Assembly: GCA_024919175.1 (NCBI GenBank)
Contig: CP103804.1
Coordinates: forward strand, 2,604,001-2,668,000
DNA length: 64,000 nt
DNA from: Clostridioides difficile
Lineage (GTDB): Bacteria; Bacillota; Clostridia; Peptostreptococcales; Peptostreptococcaceae
Direction: 5' to 3'
In this document: one piece after another, positions 8,476-17,433 of the stretch
How positions within the stretch are numbered: the first letter of the stretch is position 1
Layout of the letters: the number at the start of each line of letters is the position of its first letter
Notes under the pieces: generated by a model
What the model was told of the DNA's origin: nothing
What the model saw: the letters and a program-made list of their open reading frames with translations, nothing else
Database searches by the model: none
Position numbers and translations under genes: made by a program

Positions 8476-9213
8476 TCACCTATCAAAAACAATTGTTTTC
8501 CATATTGCAAAAAATTCTCTTGTATAATATGTAGGAACAAACGAAAGCTTTGACTTACTAGCATAAAAAGAAATATTTTTATATTCATTTCTAGATGCTA
8601 GTATTTTACTCCTAAGAACATGAAAATCAGTTGTTACAATTTTTACTTTTATATATTTTATTCTTTTTCTACTATGTTCTTCTATTTTTAACTTTGAATA
8701 TTTAAAGTTTTCATAAGTATTTGTAGATTTATCTTCTTCTATTATTCTATTGTTATCTATACCATTTTTAACAAGATAATCTTTCATAGCTTTTGCCTCA
8801 GTTATGTTTTCTTCACTACCCTTACCACCTGATACTACTACATAGGATTCATCATTAACTTTTAAATATTTTAAAGCAGTGTTTAACCTTCCCTTTAATG
8901 TCGTACTTGGTGTAGTCTTTTTTACAGAAGCTCCTAAAATCAAAAGATAATCACTTTTTGTTTCAAAACTATTTTTAGGATAAAAGATTATTAAGCTTTC
9001 AGTAATTATGAACACTATTAAAAAAACACTAATTAGTATTTTTATCACTTTATAAAAAACCTTCTTTTCTTTAATTTTCTTTTTTAAGATTTGATAAACA
9101 ATTAATAGAATTCCTATAACTAAGAAAAATCCACTAAATGAAATGCCTCCAAAAATTATTTTAAGATAGAAATAGTAAATTATAAATATTAAACCCAATA
9201 TTAAATTAATCAT
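8476..9213 (-). CDS. YdcF/ElyC-like DUF218 membrane protein
   Basis: A 245-residue protein with two or three N-terminal membrane helices (about 1-35 and 58-78) followed by a DUF218 domain. Family blocks are LLILGASVKKTTPSTTLKGRL, VVSGGKGSEENITEAKAM and ESTNTYENF-like STNTYENFKYS. DUF218 proteins such as ElyC and SanA affect envelope integrity in E. coli; the biochemical role is not settled. It is the last gene of a leftward run, 15 bp behind the diguanylate cyclase, so it is probably cotranscribed with the c-di-GMP genes. Confidence 0.82.
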   Translation of the reverse strand: MINLILGLIFIIYYFYLKIIFGGISFSGFFLVIGILLIVYQILKKKIKEKKVFYKVIKILISVFLIVFIITESLIIFYPKNSFETKSDYLLILGASVKKTTPSTTLKGRLNTALKYLKVNDESYVVVSGGKGSEENITEAKAMKDYLVKNGIDNNRIIEEDKSTNTYENFKYSKLKIEEHSRKRIKYIKVKIVTTDFHVLRSKILASRNEYKNISFYASKSKLSFVPTYYTREFFAIWKTIVFDR

Positions 9214-9228
9214 ATTTCCATAATCCTT

Positions 9229-12200
9229 TTATTTGTTTTTATTTTTATATAAAGAAATATCTATGCACTCGATAAGACAGTTATATTCTCCATCTATCCA
9301 ATTAATCCAACTTGCCATTGATACATTTTCTCCAAATGTATTTGTCTCCGTTTTAAATTTTGAATCTCTATTTTCTTTTAATCCATTAATTGGACAGTTA
9401 TTACAAGGACTATTAGATTTTAATAACGACTTATAACATTTATCTCCTATTTTTATTTCTAAGTCTAAATTTGAGACCTTATTATTAACAAAAATAAGTT
9501 CATAAGTATTTGGATTTACTATATATATATAATTATCAATAGAATCAAGAACTTCTTTTAGCGATAGATTAGAATCTTCATATTCAATTTTTGCTTTCAG
9601 GCTTTCTTCTTTCACACTATTGTTACTTATATCAGTTTCGGGTTTATTTTCGCACATGAAATCATTGTAAAGTGCATATTTATCTTTTCCTTTACTCTTT
9701 GCATAATAGAGTGCCTTGTCTGCTTTTTGATAAAGATCTTCAAATATAGTTCCATGTTCTGGTACAAATGAAATTCCAACTGTACCAGATATCTTATACG
9801 TTTTTTTATTTCCAGTATAAGAATTTCTAAATATATCACATATTTTTTCTGCTTTACTTTTAGCATTTTCAAAAGATTGAACATTCTTTAAAAATACTAT
9901 AAATTCATCTCCACCAATACGCCCCACTATATCATCTCTTCTAAATATAGGCTTTAGTTGATTAGAAATTTCATACAAAACTTTATCCCCAAAAACATGT
10001 CCTAAATTATCATTTATTGATTTAAAATTATCTATATCAATAATTAAAAAGGCATGAATTCCTGAATTTGATTCTTCTGAATTTAGAAAATCATTAATAA
10101 GATTTTCTGTAGTCCCTTTATTATATAATCCTGTCAAAGTATCTCTTTCAGCTTTTAATTTCAATTTAATTTCTTCATTTTTCTGTTCATCGATGTCTTT
10201 AATATAAGCAAGTGCTTTTATATCATTCGTAATAGAATCTTTTATTAAATGCATTGTACAAAGCACCCAAATCATTTTATCATCTTGATTCATTCTTCTA
10301 TATTCCAACTTTATTTCACTTATATTATTTTTATAGGCTTGTAATAAATGTTTACATAAAAATGTATTTAAAAAGACTTCTTTATCATCTTTATGAATAA
10401 CAGTCTCTGATATGGACTTTACCATTTCAGAGTATTCATTACTTGGTTTAATTCCAAATTGTTGATACCAATTTTCATTTCCCATTATAAAAATATCCTT
10501 TGATACATTTATTTCGTAAGTTATTATTGCCTCTGATAATATAGCAGAATGATATTTGTCTGCTTGATTATATCTTATTTCTGCTTCTTTTTGTTCGCTT
10601 ATATCTTCTTGTATCCCAATAGCTCTTATGGGTTTACCATTTTCATCAAAAATAGTAGTCAATGTAATTTTGTTCCATATGTAGCCTTCATTTGGAACTT
10701 TTATTTTAACAACACAACTTGCAGTTTTTTCTCCATTTATTATCTTCTCATACATTTTTATAAAATCTTCACTAAAATCCTTATAAATAATTCCTGCTTC
10801 AACCAAGGAGTAAGGAACATTTTCATTTATTTTATCAATATTATAATTTTCCATGTTCTTATTGGTATTTACAAGAGATTTTGTATTTATATCATACTCA
10901 AATATAATATTTGATGTTTGATTTAATGCAATTCTAAATCTTTCTTCATTAATTTTAAGTTTTTGTTCTGCATTTTTTAAATCAGTTATGTCAGTCAATA
11001 TCCAAATTCCTTTTTTATTACCATCACTATCAGTAATAAGTCTTCCTTTGAGAGAAACCCATATAATATTACCATCACATTTTTTTACTCTATGTTCACC
11101 TACAGCGATATTTCCAATAATTAATTGATGCCTTATATTTTCAAGAATCTTTTTTCTATCCTCACAAAAAACAAGATTACATGACTTATATTGAAGTTCC
11201 TCCTCTAATTGTTTACGTGTATACCCAATCATTGATAGATAACCAGAGTTAGCATACTGTATAGTAAAATCCTCATCAAATTCTGTTATAAGTATTCCAC
11301 CTAAAATATTTTCTGACACCATTTCAAGTTCTAAGTTCTTTTGTTCCATTTCTTTTTCTAATTGTTTTGTTTTAGTAATATCTACTGTAACACAACAAAG
11401 ATATTTTTTACCATCAGGTTCTACTATAAGTTCGCCTTTATCAGCTATCCATACTATATCACCATTTTTTGTTATAACTCTATAGTCTAACTCAATAGCT
11501 TTGTTTTTGTAAAGTTGTTCAGAGATTTCTTTTTTTACTCTTTCAACATCATCTTTATGTATGATTTCATAAAAACTGTTATTAAAGAGTGTTTTTATTT
11601 CTTCTCTTGTATAGCCAAATAAATCAACAAATCCATCACTTAAAAACTCAAACTCACATTTTTCATCAACAGCACACTTTTGGACGCCTCCAGGAATACT
11701 ATTTGTAATAGATGATATTTCTTTATTAGCTTTTAGTATATGTTTTTTCGATTTATTATTTTTATAGAAAATATATATTATAAGTATAATAAATAATAAA
11801 GATACCTTACAAATTAGAGAAAATGCTAATTGATTTATTTTATCAATATTTTTTCTTACAGTATATTGTGGTATCACCGAAAGTACATACCAGTCATTTA
11901 CACCTATTGGTGTATAAGTGGCATAACGTTCTTTGCCTTTATGTTTGTATGATATAAATCCACTCTTTTTATGTTTTGTATCTTCATATACTTTTTTATA
12001 ACTATAGCCAGTATCAAAAGAAGCTTCCTTGAATATATCATATATATTACTACTTGAGTCAACTATAGCATTTGTATGCGAAGATTTTAAAACAAACTGT
12101 CCACTAGATTCAAATATATCTATATATCCTTCACTGTTGAAACTTGTTATGTCAATAAATTCAGCTAATTTATCATTATAGTATGAACCATATAAAACAC

Positions 12201-12684
12201 CAACCACTTTATTGTTTTTATGTACAGGTGTAGCTATAACAAAAGTATCTTTTCCATCAATAGGAGACTTTACCACTTCAGATATATTACTATTTCCATT
12301 AATTGCTTTCTTAAAATATTGGTACTTCGATATATCAACAATCTTTCCATCACTAGTATGACTTATTCCATCAGGAGAAGCAATTGATATTCTTTGAAAA
12401 TCAGATTCTTTCAATATTTTAGCTAATAATGGAATTACCTCAGGATTATCTATAGTATCAAAATAAGAAACCATATTTGCTACACTCTTAATAAACGATA
12501 ATGAGCTGTCTAGTTTTATTTTTATGGCATTGGAACTCTGTAAAGATATTTCTTTTAAATTAACCTTATTGTTTTCTTCTTCTTGAACATTAGTTTTAAA
12601 TGCAAAATCAGAAAAAGAAATTATTGTGAATAAAAATATTAATATAATACTTATTACGCTTTTTAACGATTTTGCTCTTATCAC
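9229..12684 (-). CDS. Membrane diguanylate cyclase: Cache, multiple PAS, GGDEF, C-terminal PAS-like
   Basis: A 1151-residue signalling protein. Order seen: N-terminal membrane helix, extracytoplasmic double Cache sensor (about 30-285), second helix (about 290-308), four PAS/PAC repeats (about 320-835, each ending in ...DITxxK or DISEQKEAE), a GGDEF domain (about 840-1005) and a C-terminal PAS-like segment with a Cys cluster (SPCNNCPI). The active site RIGGDEF is intact and the inhibitory RxxD site lies five residues before it (RRDD), so it should make c-di-GMP and be product-inhibited. Start is a GTG at 12684 behind GGAGGTGG. It follows the EAL gene by 33 bp. Confidence 0.9.
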   Translation of the reverse strand: MIRAKSLKSVISIILIFLFTIISFSDFAFKTNVQEEENNKVNLKEISLQSSNAIKIKLDSSLSFIKSVANMVSYFDTIDNPEVIPLLAKILKESDFQRISIASPDGISHTSDGKIVDISKYQYFKKAINGNSNISEVVKSPIDGKDTFVIATPVHKNNKVVGVLYGSYYNDKLAEFIDITSFNSEGYIDIFESSGQFVLKSSHTNAIVDSSSNIYDIFKEASFDTGYSYKKVYEDTKHKKSGFISYKHKGKERYATYTPIGVNDWYVLSVIPQYTVRKNIDKINQLAFSLICKVSLLFIILIIYIFYKNNKSKKHILKANKEISSITNSIPGGVQKCAVDEKCEFEFLSDGFVDLFGYTREEIKTLFNNSFYEIIHKDDVERVKKEISEQLYKNKAIELDYRVITKNGDIVWIADKGELIVEPDGKKYLCCVTVDITKTKQLEKEMEQKNLELEMVSENILGGILITEFDEDFTIQYANSGYLSMIGYTRKQLEEELQYKSCNLVFCEDRKKILENIRHQLIIGNIAVGEHRVKKCDGNIIWVSLKGRLITDSDGNKKGIWILTDITDLKNAEQKLKINEERFRIALNQTSNIIFEYDINTKSLVNTNKNMENYNIDKINENVPYSLVEAGIIYKDFSEDFIKMYEKIINGEKTASCVVKIKVPNEGYIWNKITLTTIFDENGKPIRAIGIQEDISEQKEAEIRYNQADKYHSAILSEAIITYEINVSKDIFIMGNENWYQQFGIKPSNEYSEMVKSISETVIHKDDKEVFLNTFLCKHLLQAYKNNISEIKLEYRRMNQDDKMIWVLCTMHLIKDSITNDIKALAYIKDIDEQKNEEIKLKLKAERDTLTGLYNKGTTENLINDFLNSEESNSGIHAFLIIDIDNFKSINDNLGHVFGDKVLYEISNQLKPIFRRDDIVGRIGGDEFIVFLKNVQSFENAKSKAEKICDIFRNSYTGNKKTYKISGTVGISFVPEHGTIFEDLYQKADKALYYAKSKGKDKYALYNDFMCENKPETDISNNSVKEESLKAKIEYEDSNLSLKEVLDSIDNYIYIVNPNTYELIFVNNKVSNLDLEIKIGDKCYKSLLKSNSPCNNCPINGLKENRDSKFKTETNTFGENVSMASWINWIDGEYNCLIECIDISLYKNKNK

Positions 12685-12717
12685 TTACATACCACCTCCA
12701 AATTAAATTTCATTGAC

Positions 12718-14895
12718 CTATACTTTATAGACTAATTTTTCAAATTCTTTAACTGGTAATGGTTTTGAAAAATAATAACCCTGAATAATATCACAATTTG
12801 CTTGCCTTAACATTTCTACCTGACTTTTGGTTTCAATACCCTCAGCAACAACTCTTATTCCTAATTGCTTAATAAGTGAAACTATACTTTTTATGACAAT
12901 TTGGCTTTTTTCAATATTCTTATCATCAATAAAAAATCCTCTATCTAATTTGATTACATTTAAAGGTATATTTTTTAGCATATTTACAGAAGAATATCCT
13001 GACCCAAAATCATCCATTGAAAGTATAAAGCCAATATCTTGTAGTCTTCTACTTACCTCAAATAGAGTATCAGTATCACCAAACATACTAGATTCAGTAA
13101 TTTCAATTTCTATTAAACTGTATGGTATTCTATATTTGTCACATATATTAACTATTTTTGCAACAAAATCTTTTTTAAAAAAGTCAACTCTTGAAAAATT
13201 TACAGATATAGGTAAAGGTGAAATACCTTTATCAAATAAAACTCTAATTTCTTTACAAGCTTGTTCTAATATATACATATCAATTTTTGTAATAAACCCA
13301 TTCTTTTCAAATATAGGAATAAAATCATTTGGATAGATAAATTCTTTTTCTGCATATTGCCATCTAACTAATGCCTCACTCCCACAGAACTTATTTGATT
13401 TAATATTATACTTTGGTTGTAGATACATTATAAATTGATTATTTTCAAGTGCATATTCCATCTCTTTCTCTATTTTATCTTCGAGTAACAACTTGTCTCT
13501 TAATTCATCATTAAAAAAAGCAAAATTTATATCTCTATTGTTTTTTATTGATAATTTCGCAAGTGAAGCTCTATCACTATATACACTTATAGATAAGTTC
13601 TTATCCTTAATTTCATAGATTCCAAAAGATAAATTTACAAAATCATTGCTAATAATGATTTTCTTAATAGTATTTATTATATCTTCTTTTATATTATATT
13701 TTAATAACATATTAAAATTATCAGAACTAACACGAGCAAAGGTTTCATTATTATGAGTTATCTTATTTAATGTATCTGCAATATCTTTTAAAATTGAATT
13801 ACCTTTTCTATGGCCATATATATCATTAATTGCTTTAAATTTATCAATATCAAATATTACCATTGCATATTTATCATTTTGTGATGCTTTCTTTAGTAAA
13901 TTTATGGCATCTGACTCAAATTTTCGCCAATTTGAATAACCAGTTACAAGATCTGTATATGCTATTTTTTCTATAGTCTTTCGACTTTTCGCCTTTGAAT
14001 ATAATATGTACAGTATAACACCTAAAAACAAAAATGAAAGTACAATCCATCCAATAATTGTAATTATCATTAAATTATTTAGCTTCTTAGATAAAACTAT
14101 CTTTGGAACAACTGATATTATAAACCAGTCATTGATTCCTAAAGAAGTATATGCCATATAAAATTCTTCTCCAGATTCTCTAGCTTCTACCACTCCCTTA
14201 TCTGATGCTTTCATATCTTTAAACATAAATGTTTTTTTAAAATTAACCTGTGAAAGGTTTGTAATATTTGAGTTTGAGTTTTTATGATAAGATGGCACAA
14301 TTATTTCACCATTACTATCACATATAAGTGAAAAACCTTCACCATTAAATGTTGAAATAGATAAAAACTCAGATATAAATTCAACATCATAATCGGCTGC
14401 AATAACAGCAACAATTTTACCATTATTGTATAATGGAACTGCATATGTTTTGGTTAATTTTCCAGTATCTTTGTCTATTAGAGGTTTTGATATATTGGCT
14501 TTACCCTTAATGGCTAATTTAAAGTAATTCCTATCTGAAAAATCTGTTCCAAAAATACCTTTGGCATAACCTTTCCCATTGGGTAAAATCATACCAATAT
14601 TGTTATAATTACTGTTTTTACTATATGATTCCAAGACTTTTAAAGTTTTTTCTAAATTAAAATTATCTTCTATTTCTAAAAACTTAGAGATACTTTCTAA
14701 TTCATGCAAGTTACTTTTTAATTTACTATTAATTGCAATCTTGCTTTCTTCACTAATTTCTGATAAGTAATTTTTTGTTTCATATTCTAACACATTATCC
14801 ATATTACTTATATAAAAAAACGCAAATATACTAAAAAAGAATAGTATCATAAATGCTATTAATACACTTTTTAATATTTGCCTACTATATTTCAA
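12718..14895 (-). CDS. c-di-GMP phosphodiesterase: Cache, degenerate GGDEF, EAL
   Basis: Two membrane helices (about 5-30 and 275-305) enclose a Cache sensor domain; a GGDEF-type domain and an EAL domain follow. The GGDEF motif is replaced by SSDNF (in FARVSSDNFNMLL), so this domain is not a cyclase and may bind GTP. The EAL domain keeps its catalytic residues: EALVRW, the Asn of ISVNFSR, ITES, MDDFGSGYSS, IKLDRGF, VAEGIE and QGYYFSKP. It should hydrolyse c-di-GMP. The frame opens at 14922 (TTG), but TTG at 14895 sits 9 nt behind GAGG and gives a better membrane-anchor start. It heads the operon with the cyclase. Confidence 0.9.
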   Translation of the reverse strand: MKYSRQILKSVLIAFMILFFFSIFAFFYISNMDNVLEYETKNYLSEISEESKIAINSKLKSNLHELESISKFLEIEDNFNLEKTLKVLESYSKNSNYNNIGMILPNGKGYAKGIFGTDFSDRNYFKLAIKGKANISKPLIDKDTGKLTKTYAVPLYNNGKIVAVIAADYDVEFISEFLSISTFNGEGFSLICDSNGEIIVPSYHKNSNSNITNLSQVNFKKTFMFKDMKASDKGVVEARESGEEFYMAYTSLGINDWFIISVVPKIVLSKKLNNLMIITIIGWIVLSFLFLGVILYILYSKAKSRKTIEKIAYTDLVTGYSNWRKFESDAINLLKKASQNDKYAMVIFDIDKFKAINDIYGHRKGNSILKDIADTLNKITHNNETFARVSSDNFNMLLKYNIKEDIINTIKKIIISNDFVNLSFGIYEIKDKNLSISVYSDRASLAKLSIKNNRDINFAFFNDELRDKLLLEDKIEKEMEYALENNQFIMYLQPKYNIKSNKFCGSEALVRWQYAEKEFIYPNDFIPIFEKNGFITKIDMYILEQACKEIRVLFDKGISPLPISVNFSRVDFFKKDFVAKIVNICDKYRIPYSLIEIEITESSMFGDTDTLFEVSRRLQDIGFILSMDDFGSGYSSVNMLKNIPLNVIKLDRGFFIDDKNIEKSQIVIKSIVSLIKQLGIRVVAEGIETKSQVEMLRQANCDIIQGYYFSKPLPVKEFEKLVYKV

Positions 14896-15041
14896 GTGGC
14901 TACACCTCACCCTCTCTATCAATTATATTTAGTTGATTCACTTTATTTTACTATTAAAAACTACTTTTTACAATTGAGTTTTATAAATTGTTAATAAAGG
15001 ATATCTTAAATAAGTATTATTTATAAGATAATTAAAATTAA

Positions 15042-15129
15042 GGGTATAAATATAGCAATAGCATATTTAATTATATTAGTTTTATCATTACTAATGTAAT
15101 TAAATATGCTATTGTTCATATTTATACCC
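15042..15129. repeat. Long imperfect palindrome (88 bp) between tyrA and the EAL gene
   Basis: Arms of about 38 bases start GGGTATAAATA (15042) and end TATTTATACCC (15129), with ATAGCATATTTAATTA paired to TAATTAAATATGCTAT inside and an 11-nt loop. It lies behind the leftward tyrA gene and could stop aro transcription, though no clean T-run follows. The size and symmetry also fit a small palindromic repeat element. Confidence 0.6.
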
Positions 15130-15171
15130 ATTGACATGAAGTTTTAAATTTATATGTAATTAAATGAAAGT

Positions 15172-16011
15172 CTATTTTTCTAAATGTTCTCTTCTTACTG
15201 AAGATGTTTTAAAATATTCAACTAGCTTATTTTTATCATTATTAAAGATAGCCTCTTTTATTAAATTTACTTCCAGCTCAAAATTTTCTATAGATTTTAA
15301 TAAATTATCTCTGTTTCCTAAAAAAAGCTCACTCCACAGGTCTTCATTCATATTTGCAATACGAGTTAAATCTCTATAACTATCTCCAATAAATTTACCT
15401 GTCTCTCTACCTTCTTCGTCACTATTTATAAGAGCAACTGCCATTACATGAGGTAACTGAGATGTAAAAGCTATCATTTCATCATGTTTTTGTGCAGTCA
15501 ATTTTTTTACTCTTTTAAAACCTATATCTAAAATTAAATTCTCAACAAACTCTAAGTTTTTTATATTATTTCTGCCAGTTGGAGTAATTATATAATTTGC
15601 TTCTTTAAAGACCTCATCACTAGCAAAATCAATTCCCTTTTTTTCTCTACCTGCCATTGGATGTCCAAATATAAAATCTATATCATCTGGAATAATTTTC
15701 AAGACATCATTTATAAGAACTTCTTTTATTCCTGTGGTATCAGTAATTATGGTTCCTTTTTTAAAAAATGCTTTATTATTTTCTAAAAAATTTACAATTA
15801 ACCTAGGATAGATAGACAATATAATCAAATCAGCTTGCTTAAAAAACTCCTTACCTGTAGTACATCCTTTTTTGATAATTTTTAATTCTTCTGCCTTTTT
15901 CAGAGTTTCAGAATCTATATCTACTCCAAACACATCTTCATAGCCAGCTTTTTTTAATGCTTTAGCAAAAGAACCTCCTATGACCCCTAACCCTACAACA
16001 ACAATATTCAT
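15172..16011 (-). CDS. tyrA: Prephenate dehydrogenase (TyrA)
   Basis: A 279-residue NAD(P)-dependent enzyme that oxidatively decarboxylates prephenate to 4-hydroxyphenylpyruvate, the tyrosine branch. The Rossmann motif GLGVIGGSFAKAL is at residues 7-19. TDTTGIK and IFGHPMAGREKKGI carry the prephenate-site residues, including the conserved His, and SQLPHVMAVAL is also typical. Length is that of a bare dehydrogenase without an ACT domain, so feedback control by tyrosine through ACT is not expected. It is the last gene of the eight-gene aro operon, 15 bp behind aroK, with a TAGGAGG site before the ATG. Confidence 0.93.
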   Translation of the reverse strand: MNIVVVGLGVIGGSFAKALKKAGYEDVFGVDIDSETLKKAEELKIIKKGCTTGKEFFKQADLIILSIYPRLIVNFLENNKAFFKKGTIITDTTGIKEVLINDVLKIIPDDIDFIFGHPMAGREKKGIDFASDEVFKEANYIITPTGRNNIKNLEFVENLILDIGFKRVKKLTAQKHDEMIAFTSQLPHVMAVALINSDEEGRETGKFIGDSYRDLTRIANMNEDLWSELFLGNRDNLLKSIENFELEVNLIKEAIFNNDKNKLVEYFKTSSVRREHLEK

Positions 16012-16026
16012 TATGCTTATTTCCTC

Positions 16027-16566
16027 CTAGATTATTTTTTCATTAAATTCAAATTTAAAATTTTTATTAATTGCATTCTTGATATTATATACGGCATCAT
16101 TTAATGATTTATCATTTAAAATTTCTACATCCGCAGCATTTTTATAAAGATTTATCCTTTCATTATAAAGATTATATAATTTGTCTTTTCCATCTTGTAA
16201 TAAGGGTCTTGAATTAATATTTATATCTTCTAGAATTTTTTCTATTGGTCTATTGATAAAAATTATTATTCCTGTTTCTTTGAGTATCTCTGTATTAATA
16301 TCTTTTTTTATTACTCCACCACCAGTAGAAACTACTGTTTTATCACTATTAGAAAGTTCTCTACATGCTTGAGTTTCATAATCTCTAAAAACATGTTCTC
16401 CTTCCAAAAATAGCTCTGCTATACTTTTTTGAGATATTTCATTTATATAGTCATCCATATCACAAAAACTACAATTATATTCCTGTGCTAAAAGTTTTCC
16501 AATTGTGGTTTTTCCACTACCTGGCATACCTATTAATATTACTTTTTCTTTTAATTTATTTATCAT
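16027..16566 (-). CDS. aroK: Shikimate kinase
   Basis: Phosphorylates shikimate at O3 with ATP, step five of the chorismate pathway. The P-loop GMPGSGKTT is at residues 13-21 from the start given here. CDMDDYI carries the shikimate-binding Asp, VFRDYETQ the Arg, STGGGV the substrate loop and NSRPLL the lid. The open frame begins at a TTG (16572), but the GGGGG ribosome site is only 1 nt from it and 7 nt from the ATG at 16566, which I take as the start (179 aa). The stop codon of aroE lies inside this ribosome site, so the two are translationally close. Confidence 0.92.
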   Translation of the reverse strand: MINKLKEKVILIGMPGSGKTTIGKLLAQEYNCSFCDMDDYINEISQKSIAELFLEGEHVFRDYETQACRELSNSDKTVVSTGGGVIKKDINTEILKETGIIIFINRPIEKILEDININSRPLLQDGKDKLYNLYNERINLYKNAADVEILNDKSLNDAVYNIKNAINKNFKFEFNEKII

Positions 16567-16577
16567 AATCAATCCCC

Positions 16578-17387
16578 CTATAAAAAGTTTAATTTTATTT
16601 CTTCATATATAATATTTAAAACACTGTTATCTATTTTAATATTTTGCCATATTTCTTGAGACTTTATTGCTTGACCAACTAACATATATAATCCATCACA
16701 CGTTTTTTTATCTAGACTCTGACCAATTTCTAAAAAACAAGTTTTTTTAGGATTGTAAATTAAATCTACTAATATATCAAAATTTTGTATAATAGATTTT
16801 GGTACAGGTGATACTCCTACATTAGGGTACATTCCTACTGGAGTTGCATTTAATATTATGTCTCCTTTTATATTCTTAAGCTCTTCATAATCTATTAATA
16901 TAGCTGAATTATTTGATAGCTTTTTATTATCTTTTTTTCTAGTTGAAACATAAACTTTATCTATCCCATAATCAAGAAGGTATGTAATGGCTGCTTTAGA
17001 TGCACCACCAGTACCTAATATAACAGCTGTCTTTCCTTGAATATCAATATTAGCTATTTTGAACATAATATCAAGTCCAAAATAATCTGTATTATAACCA
17101 TATAATTTGTTCTCTTTAAGAAAAATTGTGTTAACTGCCCCTATACGCCTTGCTTCTGGAGATATAAAATCTAAAAACTCCATAACTCTTTCTTTATATG
17201 GGACAGTAACATTTACACCTTTGATTCCCAATAATTTTATAGCATCATCCAACATTGATATATTTTCTTTTGAAATCTCAAAGTTCTTATAAGCACCTTC
17301 AATGTTCAATATTTCAAATAACCTCTTATGAATTTGAGGTGAAACACTATGAGATAGCTTTTCACCTATTAGACCAAAAAAATTCAC
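16578..17387 (-). CDS. aroE: Shikimate dehydrogenase
   Basis: Reduces 3-dehydroshikimate to shikimate with NADPH. The 269-residue protein has the substrate motif KLSHSVSPQIH near residue 10, the catalytic Lys in NVTVPYKERVM and GAVNTI. The cofactor fold shows GTGGASKAAI and STRKK, and NATPVGMYP and QAIKSQEIW close the protein. Length is normal. The start is a GTG at 17387 preceded by TTAGGAGG at 7 nt. It lies 46 bp behind pheA in the aro operon. Confidence 0.93.
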   Translation of the reverse strand: MNFFGLIGEKLSHSVSPQIHKRLFEILNIEGAYKNFEISKENISMLDDAIKLLGIKGVNVTVPYKERVMEFLDFISPEARRIGAVNTIFLKENKLYGYNTDYFGLDIMFKIANIDIQGKTAVILGTGGASKAAITYLLDYGIDKVYVSTRKKDNKKLSNNSAILIDYEELKNIKGDIILNATPVGMYPNVGVSPVPKSIIQNFDILVDLIYNPKKTCFLEIGQSLDKKTCDGLYMLVGQAIKSQEIWQNIKIDNSVLNIIYEEIKLNFL

Positions 17388-17433
17388 CTTTACACCTCCT
17401 AATTATTCTGTTTAAATAAAAAATTATATTTAT

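Noticed and set aside
10549..10914. 121-codon rightward frame inside the cyclase gene
   Set aside because: Antisense shadow of the PAS region; the Phe/Ile/Tyr-rich sequence is the complement of Lys/Asn-rich coding DNA.
12827..13336. 169-codon rightward frame antisense to the EAL domain
   Set aside because: Shadow of an intact, strongly conserved EAL frame; Ser-rich antisense translation without a ribosome site.
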